This document shows, one piece after another, positions 35,138 through 43,619 of a stretch of 64,000 nt of DNA. A program made the translations under genes and the position numbers. Numbering within the stretch: position 1 is the first letter of the stretch; each line of letters starts with the position of its first letter. The notes below the pieces were generated by a model. It was not told the origin of the DNA, did no database searches, and worked only from the letters and a program-made list of their open reading frames with translations. Source of the stretch: Pelomonas asaccharophilus_A (GTDB lineage Bacteria > Pseudomonadota > Gammaproteobacteria > Burkholderiales > Burkholderiaceae_C); NCBI RefSeq assembly GCF_031458115.1, contig NZ_JAVDXV010000007.1:186001-250000 (forward strand). The letters are read 5' to 3'.

Positions 35138-36328
35138 ATGAAGTTGTTCGCCCCTTTCGCACGGCTGGCTCTCGCCGCCTCCCTGGCGCTGACCGCCCTG
35201 CCCACCCTCGCCCAGACGCTGACCTACCTGGGCCAGCAGATCGTGCCCACCGGCGCGAGCTTTCGCGGCCTGCCGCTGGGCGGCCTGTCCAGCATCGATT
35301 ACGTGCCCGCCACCGGCCGATACCTGGCCATCTGCGACGACCGGAGCGACCGCGGCCCCGCGCGCTTCTACGAGTTCACGCTGGACCTGTCCAAGTTCCG
35401 CCGCAGCGCCACGCCGGGCGACGCCGGGGTCGGCTGGGTCAACATGACCACGATGCAGGACCTGGACGGCCAGCCCTTCGGCCGCAACCAGGTCGACCCC
35501 GAAAGCCTGCGTCTGGACACGCGGCGCAACCTGATCTACTGGGCCAACGAGGGGCAACGCATGTCCAACGGCCTGCAGAACCCCACGCTGCGCCGCATGC
35601 ACCCCGATGGCCGGCCAGCCGGTGAGTTCGCCGTGCCAAGCTATTTCAACCCCGGCGGCAGCGCGGGCGGACTGGCCGCGGGCGACACAGGTGCGTACAA
35701 CAACCTCGCCTTCGAGAGCGTCGCCATCACGCCGGACGGCAAGACACTGTGGAGCATGTCCGAGAACGGCTTGGCCCAGGACAGCCCGCCCACGGCCGTG
35801 AACCGCGGCAGCCGCGCGCGCATGCTGTCCTTCGACCTGGAGACCGGCAAGCCGGGCGCCGAGTACATCTACGACGTGGGCCCGGTGCCGTTCGCGCCGG
35901 CCCGCGTAGGCGACTTCTCGACCAACGGCGTGCCCGACATGCTGGCGATCTCCAGCACCGAGTTCCTCGTCATCGAGCGCGCCTTCGCCGTCGGTGCGCA
36001 GACGCCCGGCGTCGCCGCGCACACCAAGCTGCCCACCAGCAACACGATCAAGATCTTCCGCATCGACACACGCGGTGCCACCGACGTGTCCGGCTGGCCC
36101 ACCATCAAGGGCCGCGAGGTGGTGCCCGTCAAGCGCACCATGCTGCTGGACCTGTCTTCGCTGACCAACGACGACGGCAGCGTGCTGGCGCTGGACAACA
36201 TCGAGGGCATCACCTTCGGCCCCGTCGTCGACGGCAAGCGCACATTGATCCTGCTATCGGACAACAACTTCAACCCGGCCCAGTTCACGCAAGTCATTGC
36301 CCTGACCATCGACGGGCCGCTGCCCTGA
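35138..36328 (+). CDS. Secreted phytase-like/esterase-like family protein
   Basis: A 396-residue exported protein (signal peptide ending LPTLAQ). It contains a beta-propeller-like domain of the esterase-like phytase family: LGGLSSIDYVPATGRYLAICDDRSD, RFYEFTLDL, DPESLRLDTRRNLIYWANEG, and near the end LDNIEGITFGPVVDGKRTLILLSDNNF. Members are often annotated as phytase-like, but activity is rarely shown. Periplasmic or extracellular location is expected. Its stop overlaps the downstream EamA gene by one base. The 257-bp gap upstream is mostly occupied by repeat copy B. Confidence 0.87.
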   Translation: MKLFAPFARLALAASLALTALPTLAQTLTYLGQQIVPTGASFRGLPLGGLSSIDYVPATGRYLAICDDRSDRGPARFYEFTLDLSKFRRSATPGDAGVGWVNMTTMQDLDGQPFGRNQVDPESLRLDTRRNLIYWANEGQRMSNGLQNPTLRRMHPDGRPAGEFAVPSYFNPGGSAGGLAAGDTGAYNNLAFESVAITPDGKTLWSMSENGLAQDSPPTAVNRGSRARMLSFDLETGKPGAEYIYDVGPVPFAPARVGDFSTNGVPDMLAISSTEFLVIERAFAVGAQTPGVAAHTKLPTSNTIKIFRIDTRGATDVSGWPTIKGREVVPVKRTMLLDLSSLTNDDGSVLALDNIEGITFGPVVDGKRTLILLSDNNFNPAQFTQVIALTIDGPLP

Positions 36329-37215
36329 TGCATCCGGTCCCCTGGCGCGCCTACGCGCTGCTGGCGGCCAGCACCAGCCTGGTCGGCAGCTATGTGGGCC
36401 TGTCCAAGCTGCTGGTCGCCGCCTTCCCGATCTTTCTGCTGGCCGGCCTGCGCTTCGGCTTCGCGGCCGTGCTGATGCTGCCCTGGCTGAAGAAGCCCGC
36501 CGACGAAGCGCCGCTGGACGCGCGTTCGCGCTGGCTGCTGTTCCTGGAATCCTTCCTCGGCAACTTCCTGTTTTCCATCTGCATGCTGTTTGGCCTGCGG
36601 CAGAGCTCGGCCGTCGTGGCCGGCGTCATCATGGCCGGCATCCCGGCGGCCGTGGCGCTGCTGAGCTGGGTCGTGCTGCGCGAGCAGTTGAGCCGGCGCG
36701 TGCTGGCCGGCATCGCCTGCGCCGTGGGCGGCATCGCGCTGGTGGCCTTCGGCAGACAGGGCGGCGCCGAGACCACGCCGCTGGGCGCGCTGCTGCTGCT
36801 GGCAGCCGTGTTCTGCGAGGCCTGCTACGTGGTCATCGGCAAGAAGCTGACGGCCGGCCTGACGCCCAAGCGCATCAGCGCGCTGATCAACCTGTGGGGC
36901 CTGGTGCTGGTCGCGCCGCTGGCGATCTGGCAGGGCCTGAGCTTCGATTTCTCCGCGCCACGCGCCGTCGACTGGCTGCTGCTGGCCTATTACGCGGCCA
37001 CGGCCAGCGTCATCACCGTGTGGCTGTGGATGGCCGGCCTGCAAGGCTTGCCGGCGGCGAAGGCGGGCGTGTTCATGGTGTTTTTGCCCATCAGCACCGC
37101 GCTGATCGGGCTGGCATTGGGCGAGTCCATGTCGACGGCCCAGGCGCTGGCCTATGGCCTGGCCTTATCGGGGGTGCTGCTGGCCACATGGCCGCGCCGG
37201 GCCGGGCCTCGGTAG
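36328..37215 (+). CDS. EamA-family transporter
   Basis: A 295-residue membrane protein with ten hydrophobic helices and two EamA repeats (LVGSYVGLSKLLVAAFPIFLLAGLR; MFGLRQSSAVVAGVIMAGIPAAVALLSW; GLPAAKAGVFMVFLPISTALIG). It belongs to the drug/metabolite transporter superfamily but is distinct from the first EamA protein at 32611. It is coupled to the phytase-like gene and lies 9 bp upstream of a PIG-L deacetylase gene, suggesting one transcription unit running from 35138 to 39968. Substrate unknown. Confidence 0.9.
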   Translation: MHPVPWRAYALLAASTSLVGSYVGLSKLLVAAFPIFLLAGLRFGFAAVLMLPWLKKPADEAPLDARSRWLLFLESFLGNFLFSICMLFGLRQSSAVVAGVIMAGIPAAVALLSWVVLREQLSRRVLAGIACAVGGIALVAFGRQGGAETTPLGALLLLAAVFCEACYVVIGKKLTAGLTPKRISALINLWGLVLVAPLAIWQGLSFDFSAPRAVDWLLLAYYAATASVITVWLWMAGLQGLPAAKAGVFMVFLPISTALIGLALGESMSTAQALAYGLALSGVLLATWPRRAGPR

Positions 37216-37224
37216 GATGACGGC

Positions 37225-38076
37225 ATGTCCCTGGATGCCGATCTCGCGCGCTGGCGCGAGCACCTGACCCGTTTTTCCGCCCTGCTGGGCAGCCCGCCCG
37301 ACCGGCGCACGCCGCCCCGGCCTGAAGCGGCGCCCGGCCACTGCCTCATCTTTGCGCCGCACCCGGACGATGAATGCATCGTCGGCGCGCTGCCGCTGCG
37401 GCTGCAGCAGGAGGCCGGCTGGCGCGTCAGCAACGTGGCCGTCACGCTGGGCAGCGACGTCGACCGCCGCGCCGCCCGCTGGGCCGAATTGCAGGACGCC
37501 TGCGCCGTGCTGGGCTTCGACTGCATCGCCGTCGGCGCCAATGGCCTCAGCGACGTGCGCGCCGACACCGCCGAGCGCGAGCCCGCGCTGTGGGCCTCGC
37601 ATGTGGACGCCATCGCCACGCTGCTGGCCCGCCATCGCCCCGCGCTGCTGCTGCTGCCGCACGAGCTGGACGACAACCCCAGCCACCGCGGCGTGTACCG
37701 ACTGGTTGTCGAGGCCGTCGCGCAGGCGCGGCTGGATACCGTGCTCGCCCACACCGAGTTCTGGTCCACGATGGCCGCGCCCAACGCGTTGGTGCAGACC
37801 AACATCGCCGACACGGCCCGCCTCATCACCGCGCTGGAACGCCACACCGGCGAGATCGCACGCAACCCCTACCACCTGCGCCTCCCGGCCTTCCTGGCCG
37901 ACGCCGTGCGCCGCGGCGGCGAGCTGGTGCTGGGCGCCGGCGAGGCGCCGCCCGACTTCGCCTTCGCCACGCTGTACCGCCTGGTGCCCTATCGCGCGGG
38001 CCAGCCCGTGGCCGACCTGCCGCGCAGCGTCTGGCCGGCCGACCGCGCCCTGTCTTCCGTCCTGCTCATGCCCTGA
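37225..38076 (+). CDS. PIG-L family deacetylase
   Basis: A 283-residue enzyme with the zinc-binding PIG-L motif H46-P-D-D-E50 (in IFAPHPDDECIVGAL) and the second zinc ligand region LPHELDDNPSHRGVYRLV. PIG-L enzymes remove N-acetyl groups from GlcNAc-type amino sugars, including intermediates of LPS, mycothiol-like thiols and antibiotics. No signal peptide is seen, so it is cytoplasmic. It sits 4 bp upstream of a second zinc amidohydrolase, and the pair may act on the same acylated compound; this is inferred from position only. Confidence 0.9.
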   Translation: MSLDADLARWREHLTRFSALLGSPPDRRTPPRPEAAPGHCLIFAPHPDDECIVGALPLRLQQEAGWRVSNVAVTLGSDVDRRAARWAELQDACAVLGFDCIAVGANGLSDVRADTAEREPALWASHVDAIATLLARHRPALLLLPHELDDNPSHRGVYRLVVEAVAQARLDTVLAHTEFWSTMAAPNALVQTNIADTARLITALERHTGEIARNPYHLRLPAFLADAVRRGGELVLGAGEAPPDFAFATLYRLVPYRAGQPVADLPRSVWPADRALSSVLLMP

Positions 38077-38080
38077 CCCC

Positions 38081-39061
38081 ATGTCCAGCCAGCCGACCCA
38101 TATCCGCATCCACCAGTACGCCGGCCTGCTGCCGGGGCCCCGCTTCCTCGTCACCGGCGCCGTGCACGGCAACGAGATCCACGGCACCCAGGCCATGGCC
38201 GAGATCATGCGGCAGCTGGACGCTGGCGAGCTGGTGCTGCAGCGCGGCACGCTGACCTTCGTCCCCATCGTCAACCCGCTGGCCCACCAGCTGAACCGCC
38301 GCGAGGGCGACCGCAACCTGAACCGCAACCTCCGCCCGCCCGTCATCGCGCAGGACTTCGAGGACCGCATCGCGCGCGTGCTGTGCCCGCTGATCGCGCA
38401 GCACGACGGCATCCTGGACCTGCACAGCTTCCAGGGCAACGGCCCGGCGTTCGCGATGATCGGCCCGCGCAACAACAGCGGCGAGCTGGAGCCGTTCACG
38501 CAGGAGTCCACCGAGTCCCAGCTGGCCGCCGCTCTGGGCGTGGGCCGCATCGTTGAGGGCTGGCTGTCCACCTACGCCTTGGGCCTGCAGCGCCGCCAGC
38601 AGCGCACGCACGATGGCTCGCGCCGCGCGTCGCTCATCAGTGACCCGCACTACGGCGTCGGCACCACCGAATACATGCGCTCCACCGGCGGCTGGGCCAT
38701 CACGCTGGAATGCGGCCAGCACCTGGACCCCAAGGGCCCCGAGGTCGCGCGGCTGGCCATCCTGCGCTCGCTGGTGTTCCTGGGCATGCTCCCTGAATCA
38801 GCCGTCGAGCCGCACCGCCCCTCGCAGCCGCCGGAGCTGCTGCAGCTGTACGACGTCATCGACCGCGAGGACATGGGCGACGGCTTCGAGCGCGAGTGGG
38901 CCAGCTTCGACGCCATAGAGAAGGGCCAGCGCATCGGCACCCGCGCCAGCGGCGAAGCCGTGCTGGCGCCCAGCGAGGGCCGCATCGTGTTCCCGAATGT
39001 GAAGTCCCAGCCCGGCACCGAGTGGTTCTACCTGGCACGACCCAGCGACCGCAAGCTCTGA
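38081..39061 (+). CDS. Succinylglutamate desuccinylase/aspartoacylase family zinc hydrolase
   Basis: A 326-residue protein with M14-type zinc ligands H29 and E32 (GAVHGNEIHG) and H115 (ILDLHSFQGNG), followed by a C-terminal beta domain (GQRIGTRASGEAVLAPSEGRIVFPN) as in AstE/ASPA-like bacterial proteins. It would cleave an amide bond between a carboxylate acyl group and an amino acid or amine. The order PIG-L deacetylase, this enzyme, and a binding protein suggests processing of an imported acylated compound. A similar enzyme lies at 62994. Confidence 0.9.
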   Translation: MSSQPTHIRIHQYAGLLPGPRFLVTGAVHGNEIHGTQAMAEIMRQLDAGELVLQRGTLTFVPIVNPLAHQLNRREGDRNLNRNLRPPVIAQDFEDRIARVLCPLIAQHDGILDLHSFQGNGPAFAMIGPRNNSGELEPFTQESTESQLAAALGVGRIVEGWLSTYALGLQRRQQRTHDGSRRASLISDPHYGVGTTEYMRSTGGWAITLECGQHLDPKGPEVARLAILRSLVFLGMLPESAVEPHRPSQPPELLQLYDVIDREDMGDGFEREWASFDAIEKGQRIGTRASGEAVLAPSEGRIVFPNVKSQPGTEWFYLARPSDRKL

Positions 39062-39065
39062 CCCC

Positions 39066-39968
39066 ATGAAGTTCCTGGCGGCCCTGCTGCTGGCCGTGTT
39101 CGGCGTGCTGCCGGGCATGGCCGCACCAGCGCAGCCGCCCGCACAGGTCGTGACCATTCCCTACATGGAGAGGGAGGCGCCGCACCGTGTCTATGCCGAC
39201 CGGCTGCTGGCGTTGGCACTGGCCTTGTCACGCGACCGCTACGGCCCCTACCGCATCGAGCAGCAGCGGCAGGAAAGCGTCATCCGCCGCCAGTTGCTGG
39301 AACTGGAACCCGGCGGCAGCCTCAACGTGGCGGTGGCCATCCCATCACCGGAGTGGCTGGAGCGCGCCACGCCGGTGCGGGTGCCGCTGATGAAGGGCCT
39401 GTCCAGCTTCCGCTTCTTCCTCGGCAGCCAGGCCAACCAGGCGCTGTACGACGGGGTCAAGGATGTCGAGGACCTGAAGCGCCTGACCATCGGCCAGGGC
39501 CCCGGCTGGTCCACCGTCAAGCCGCTGGAGGACAACGGCTTTCGCATCGCATTCGGCGGCGCCCATGCGACGCTGATCCCGATGCTGCACTCGGGCCGCT
39601 TCCAGCTGCTGATGCGCAGCGTGTTCGAGGTGCAGCCGGAGCTGCAGGCGCATCGCGCGGAGCACCCCGACCTCATGATCGTGGACCGCTTTGCCGTCTT
39701 CACCTACATGCCCATGTACTTCTTCGTCGCACGCGACCAGCCCCGGCTGGCCGAGCGCCTGGAGTACGGGCTCAAGCGGGCCCATGCCAACGGCCAGCTG
39801 GACCGGCTGTTCAACCAGTACTTCGGCGCCAGCCTGCAGTTGCTGAAGAACCGCCAGCTGAAGGTCTTCCACTTGCCCAACACCAACATCGACCCGGGCT
39901 TCTTCGAACGCGACCGGCCCTATCTGCTGGACAGCGTGGTGACGCACGAGCGTGCGGCGAGGCGCTAG
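39066..39968 (+). CDS. Periplasmic substrate-binding-like protein
   Basis: A 300-residue protein with a signal peptide (MKFLAALLLAVFGVLPGMA) and a binding-protein type 2 fold: VTIPYMEREAPHRVYADRLL, LALSRDRYGPYRIEQ, SSFRFFLGSQANQALYDGVKDVEDLKRLTIGQG, and YMPMYFFVARDQPRLAERLEYGLKRAH at the C-terminal lobe. It resembles orphan SBP_bac_3-like proteins with no adjacent permease. The pseudogene at 31390 looks like a shortened relative. Its stop overlaps the convergent GST gene by 4 bp. Confidence 0.82.
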   Translation: MKFLAALLLAVFGVLPGMAAPAQPPAQVVTIPYMEREAPHRVYADRLLALALALSRDRYGPYRIEQQRQESVIRRQLLELEPGGSLNVAVAIPSPEWLERATPVRVPLMKGLSSFRFFLGSQANQALYDGVKDVEDLKRLTIGQGPGWSTVKPLEDNGFRIAFGGAHATLIPMLHSGRFQLLMRSVFEVQPELQAHRAEHPDLMIVDRFAVFTYMPMYFFVARDQPRLAERLEYGLKRAHANGQLDRLFNQYFGASLQLLKNRQLKVFHLPNTNIDPGFFERDRPYLLDSVVTHERAARR

Positions 39969-40594
39969 CCCATCGTTCCCCGCGCCTGCATCGCCTCGCG
40001 CCAGCGGCGCAGTTCGCCGTGCTCCTCGGTCGGCTTGAGGCGGACTGCCCGCGCGAAGTCCACGACGACGACGGCCGTGATATCGGCCAGGCTGAAGCGG
40101 TCCGTCGCGATGAACTCCCGCCCCTTGAGGTGCGCATCCAGCGCCGCGAGGAAATGCCGTGCCCGTGCGACGCCACGCTCGGCCAGCGCCGGGATCTGCG
40201 CGTGGTCGTGTGGCCCTGTCAGCGCACGGTTGGCCATGGCCGGGCTGCCATTGCGAAAGCCCTCGGCGATGGCCAGCAGGCCCTCCAGCTCGATGCGCGC
40301 CTGCCAGCCAGCAATCTCCGCCTTCTCCAAGGGCGTGAGGCCCAGCAGTGGTGGCTCGGGAAAGCGGGCCTCCAGGTAGGCCGCGATGGCGGCGTTGTCG
40401 GTCAGCACCGGGCCTTCCTCCGTCACCAGTGCCGGCACGGTGCATTGCGGGTTGATGCGCCGGTAGGCCTCGCCCAGTTGCTCGCCGCCGCGCAGGTCCA
40501 CCTGCACGGTCTCGTACGGCACGCGCTTCTCGGCCAGCAGGATGCGTGCACGGCGCGGGCTGGGCGCGGTGGCGCAGTCGTAGAGCGTGATCAT
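39965..40594 (-). CDS. Glutathione S-transferase family protein
   Basis: A 209-residue GST: thioredoxin-fold N-terminal domain (MITLYDCATAPSPRRARILLA, NPQCTVPALVTEEGPVLTDNAAIAAYLE, the last containing the cis-Pro VPAL and the glutamyl-binding region) and an all-alpha C-terminal domain with FSLADITAVVVVDFA. It likely conjugates or reduces electrophiles with glutathione in the cytoplasm. The ATG overlaps the end of the upstream yghU-like gene by 4 nt, so the two GST-fold genes form an operon. Confidence 0.9.
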   Translation of the reverse strand: MITLYDCATAPSPRRARILLAEKRVPYETVQVDLRGGEQLGEAYRRINPQCTVPALVTEEGPVLTDNAAIAAYLEARFPEPPLLGLTPLEKAEIAGWQARIELEGLLAIAEGFRNGSPAMANRALTGPHDHAQIPALAERGVARARHFLAALDAHLKGREFIATDRFSLADITAVVVVDFARAVRLKPTEEHGELRRWREAMQARGTMG

Positions 40595-41460
40595 GGCGAA
40601 GGTGTCAGCTTGTCTTGCGTCTTCAGCTCGAAGTCGCTGGCGTCATGGCGCTCGTGCAATTGGCTGCCCGGCTCGCCCCAGGTGCGGTTGACCTTGCGGC
40701 CGCGCTTCACGGCCGGCCGCTGGGCGATCTCATCGGCCCAGCGGATGACGTGACCGTACTCGTGCACGGACAGGAACTCGCCCGCGCCATAGAGCTGCCC
40801 CTTCGCCAGTGCGCCGTACCAGGGCCAGGTCGCCATGTCGGCGATGCTGTACTGCTCGCCGGCCAGGTAGCGGCGCTCGGCCAGCAGGCGGTTCAGCACG
40901 TCCAGCTGGCGCTTGACCTCCATGGCGTAGCGGTCGATGGGGTACTCCTGCTTGGTCGGCGCATAGGCATAGAAGTGGCCGAAGCCGCCGCCCAGGAAGG
41001 GCGCGCTGCCCATCTGCCAGAACAGCCAGCTCAGCGCCTCGGCGCGCTCTGCGCCGCCCGCGGGCAGGAAGGCACCGCCGAACTTCTCCGACAGATACAT
41101 CAGGATAGCCGCCGACTCGAACACGCGCACCGGCGCCGGCCCGCTGCGGTCCACCAGTGCCGGAATCTTGGAGTTGGGGTTGGCCGCGACGAAGCCGCTG
41201 CCGAACTGCTCGCCCTCGTTGATGCGGATGAGCCAGGCGTCGTACTCGGCGCCGGCATGGCCCAGTGCCAGCAGCTCCTCCAGCATGACCGTCACCTTCA
41301 CGCCGTTGGGCGTGCCCAGCGAGTACAGCTGCAGCGGGTGGCGGCCGACGGGCAGTTCCTTGTCGTGCGTGGGGCCGGCGACGGGCCGGTTGATGCTGGC
41401 GAACTGGCCGCCGCTGGGCTTGTTCCAGGTCCAGACCTGGGGCGGGATGTAGTCAGGCAT
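40591..41460 (-). CDS. yghU: Glutathione-dependent disulfide-bond oxidoreductase, YghU/YfcG type
   Basis: The 289-residue protein matches YghU: YIPPQVWTWNK, INRPVAGPTHDKELPVGRHPLQLYSLGTPNGVKVTVMLEEL, NPNSKIPALVD, VFESAAILMYLSEKFG, and APTKQEYPIDRYAMEVKRQLDVL. YghU-type enzymes hold two glutathione molecules and show disulfide-bond reductase activity. Cytoplasmic. It begins at ATG 41460. Confidence 0.94.
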   Translation of the reverse strand: MPDYIPPQVWTWNKPSGGQFASINRPVAGPTHDKELPVGRHPLQLYSLGTPNGVKVTVMLEELLALGHAGAEYDAWLIRINEGEQFGSGFVAANPNSKIPALVDRSGPAPVRVFESAAILMYLSEKFGGAFLPAGGAERAEALSWLFWQMGSAPFLGGGFGHFYAYAPTKQEYPIDRYAMEVKRQLDVLNRLLAERRYLAGEQYSIADMATWPWYGALAKGQLYGAGEFLSVHEYGHVIRWADEIAQRPAVKRGRKVNRTWGEPGSQLHERHDASDFELKTQDKLTPSP

Positions 41461-41518
41461 GACGGGTTTCTAAGCTTGTTCGCACCGCCGCGTGAGAACA
41501 GGGACATTCGGGGCCGAG

Positions 41519-41547
41519 CGCCGGGCCGCGTCCAGCGCGGCCCGGCG
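41519..41547 (-). terminator. Strong GC hairpin after the PAS-GGDEF gene
   Basis: A perfect 12-bp stem (41519-41530 with 41536-41547) and a 5-nt loop lie 8 bp beyond the stop of the diguanylate cyclase gene on the minus strand. No T-run follows, so it may be a GC-rich terminator or a 3'-stabilising stem. Confidence 0.55.
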
Positions 41548-41555
41548 AGAGGCAC

Positions 41556-43172
41556 TCAGCCCGCCAATGCCAATACGAAGGCCAACTTCCCGTTGCGCTT
41601 CACGTGATACAGCGCCTCGTCGGCCGCACGCACCAACCGCGGCGACTCGGCCGCATGCAGCGGCAGGCAGGCCACGCCCACGCTGACGCCCACGCGCACC
41701 GTGTCGCCGGTGGACAGGCTGATGGGCCTGGACAGGCTCTCCACGAGGTCGTGCATGACCTGGCTCAACACCGCGTCGCCCGGGCCCACGTCGCGCAGCG
41801 CGATCAAGAACTCGTCGCCGCCGAGGCGCGCCACCAGGTCGGACGAGCGCCGCACCGCCGCCCGCATGCGCTCGGCGCAGGCGATCAGCACCTCGTCGCC
41901 GCTGTGGTGGCCGTGCCGGTCGTTGATGAGCTTGAAGCCGTCCAGGTCCACACAGGCCACGCTCAGCGTGCCGCCGCGCGCCAGCGCGTCCGCCACGAAG
42001 CGGTCCAGCGTCGCCAACCCTTCCGCTCGGTTCTTCAGCTGCGTCAGCGCGTCGTGCTCGGCGCGGTGGCGCACCGCCTTCTCCTCGCTCTTGCGCTCGG
42101 TGATGTCGTAGATGACGCCCTCCACCGTGGGCGCCTCGGTCGCCTCCTGCACGGAGATCAGGCAATGCACCCAGCGCCGGTGCTCGCCCTGCTGCACCAG
42201 CTCCAGGTCGGCCGAGACGGTCTCGCCGTGCCGGGTGGCCTCCTCGATCATCTGCCGCACCTGCTCGGGACGGTGGAACACACGGGCTATGAAGTCTTCC
42301 TCGCTGAGCGTGCGCAGCTGGTCCATCGACAGGCCCACCACGCGCGACACCGTCGGGTTGCCGTTGATGAGCCGCCCGCCCTCGTTCAGCACGAAGATGC
42401 CGGCGCTGCTGGAGTCGAAGATCTGGCGGTACTGGGCCTCCATCGCCTCGACCTCGGCGCGCAGGCGGCGCTCGGTCTGCAGCTGTCGCTCGTTGGCCTC
42501 CAGCAGCGAGTTCGCGCCGGCGATGAGCACACCGATCTCGTCACCGGCGTGGCTGGCCGGCGTTTGCAACCGTTCGCTGCTGCCCGGCGTCATGCGCCGC
42601 AGCGCGCTGGCCAGCCGCACGATGGGACGCGAGACCATGCGCGCGGCCAGCAGGTACAGGATCAGCGCCAGCAGCGCCGCCTGCGCGGCCATCGCGCCGG
42701 CCAGCGTGTAGGCCTCGCGGTCGGCGTCGGCCTGCACCTTGGCGTCATTCAGGCGGATGCGCAGCTGGCCCAGCTGTTCCTTGGCGTCGAAGGGCGACAT
42801 CAGCGGCCGCGTCAGCAGCGTCGCGCCCATGCGGTCGACCGCACCGGGGCGCAGTGCCTTGGCCAGCGCGCTGCCGTCGGCGGCCACCACCTCCACGACA
42901 TCCACCAGCTCGTTGCGCGCCAGGCCGCCCGCGACCTCCTGCAGCAGCACGGCGTCCTTCGCGAACGCGCCGATGGCGACGGTCTTCTCGACCGCCGTCG
43001 CCAGCGCTTCCACGCTGTTGCGGCTGGCCGTCAGCGCACGCTCCTGGCCCACCTGGTAGGCGACGGTGGAGGCCACGAGGGCCAGCAAGGCGGCGCTGAT
43101 GAACACCAGCAGCATGAAGCGCAGCTGCAGGCTGTTCGCGCCGCGCACGCGAGGTGCGCCCGGGGTCGTCAT
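41556..43172 (-). CDS. Membrane sensor diguanylate cyclase (periplasmic sensor, HAMP, PAS, GGDEF)
   Basis: A 538-residue protein: transmembrane helix (about 18-40), a periplasmic segment of about 105 residues, a second helix (about 155-176), a HAMP linker, a PAS domain (about 250-370, YRQIFDSSSAGIFVLNEGGRLING) and a GGDEF domain with active-site GGDEF at 451-455 and I-site RSSD at 442-445. It should be an active, feedback-inhibited c-di-GMP synthase. Its start overlaps the end of the PBP-like gene by 4 nt, and the outer-membrane barrel gene lies just before that, forming a three-gene operon. Confidence 0.93.
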   Translation of the reverse strand: MTTPGAPRVRGANSLQLRFMLLVFISAALLALVASTVAYQVGQERALTASRNSVEALATAVEKTVAIGAFAKDAVLLQEVAGGLARNELVDVVEVVAADGSALAKALRPGAVDRMGATLLTRPLMSPFDAKEQLGQLRIRLNDAKVQADADREAYTLAGAMAAQAALLALILYLLAARMVSRPIVRLASALRRMTPGSSERLQTPASHAGDEIGVLIAGANSLLEANERQLQTERRLRAEVEAMEAQYRQIFDSSSAGIFVLNEGGRLINGNPTVSRVVGLSMDQLRTLSEEDFIARVFHRPEQVRQMIEEATRHGETVSADLELVQQGEHRRWVHCLISVQEATEAPTVEGVIYDITERKSEEKAVRHRAEHDALTQLKNRAEGLATLDRFVADALARGGTLSVACVDLDGFKLINDRHGHHSGDEVLIACAERMRAAVRRSSDLVARLGGDEFLIALRDVGPGDAVLSQVMHDLVESLSRPISLSTGDTVRVGVSVGVACLPLHAAESPRLVRAADEALYHVKRNGKLAFVLALAG

Positions 43173-43615
43173 TTGGCGGGCGTTTCCTTGATGACCAGCA
43201 CCGTGCGCAGGCCGGCGTCGGTGGGCTCCTTGCTGAGCCAGCCCAGGGCGCTGGGGTTGCGGCGCAGGATGCCCGCCATGGCGGTCTCATCGGGCAACGC
43301 CTGGGGCGGCGCGCTCTGGCCGGAGAACATCAGCCGCGACCAGTAGCTGTTGACCTGGGCCACGCTCATGCCGGTCAGCGATTGGTAGAACGCCGCGCGG
43401 CGCGGGTGGTCGCGCGGCAGGTCGAAGATCAGCGCGAAGTCGCCGTTGGCGAACGCGCGGCTGCGGCCCATGAAGAGGTCCACGGCCTCCTTCTGCGTCA
43501 GCGCGCGCTGCGGGTTGCTGGCGTGCACGACGATGTAGAAATCGGCGCGTGCCGGCAGCGACAGCGCAAGACAGGCGGCCAGGCCGGCGAGGGAGAGCAG
43601 TCGGCGCAGGGTCAT
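43169..43615 (-). CDS. Short periplasmic phosphate-binding-protein-like (PBP) domain protein
   Basis: A 148-residue exported protein (signal peptide ending LPARA). Its mature part, HASNPQRALTQKEAVDLFMGRSRAFANGD, LIFDLPRDHPRRAAFYQSLTG and NSYWSRLMFSG, corresponds to about one lobe of a PstS-like domain. Such short proteins are often annotated as phosphate ABC transporter substrate-binding proteins, but this one lacks a second lobe and any transporter partner. Overlap with the sensor cyclase gene suggests it passes a periplasmic signal to that enzyme. Confidence 0.82.
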   Translation of the reverse strand: MTLRRLLSLAGLAACLALSLPARADFYIVVHASNPQRALTQKEAVDLFMGRSRAFANGDFALIFDLPRDHPRRAAFYQSLTGMSVAQVNSYWSRLMFSGQSAPPQALPDETAMAGILRRNPSALGWLSKEPTDAGLRTVLVIKETPAK

Positions 43616-43619
43616 GGCT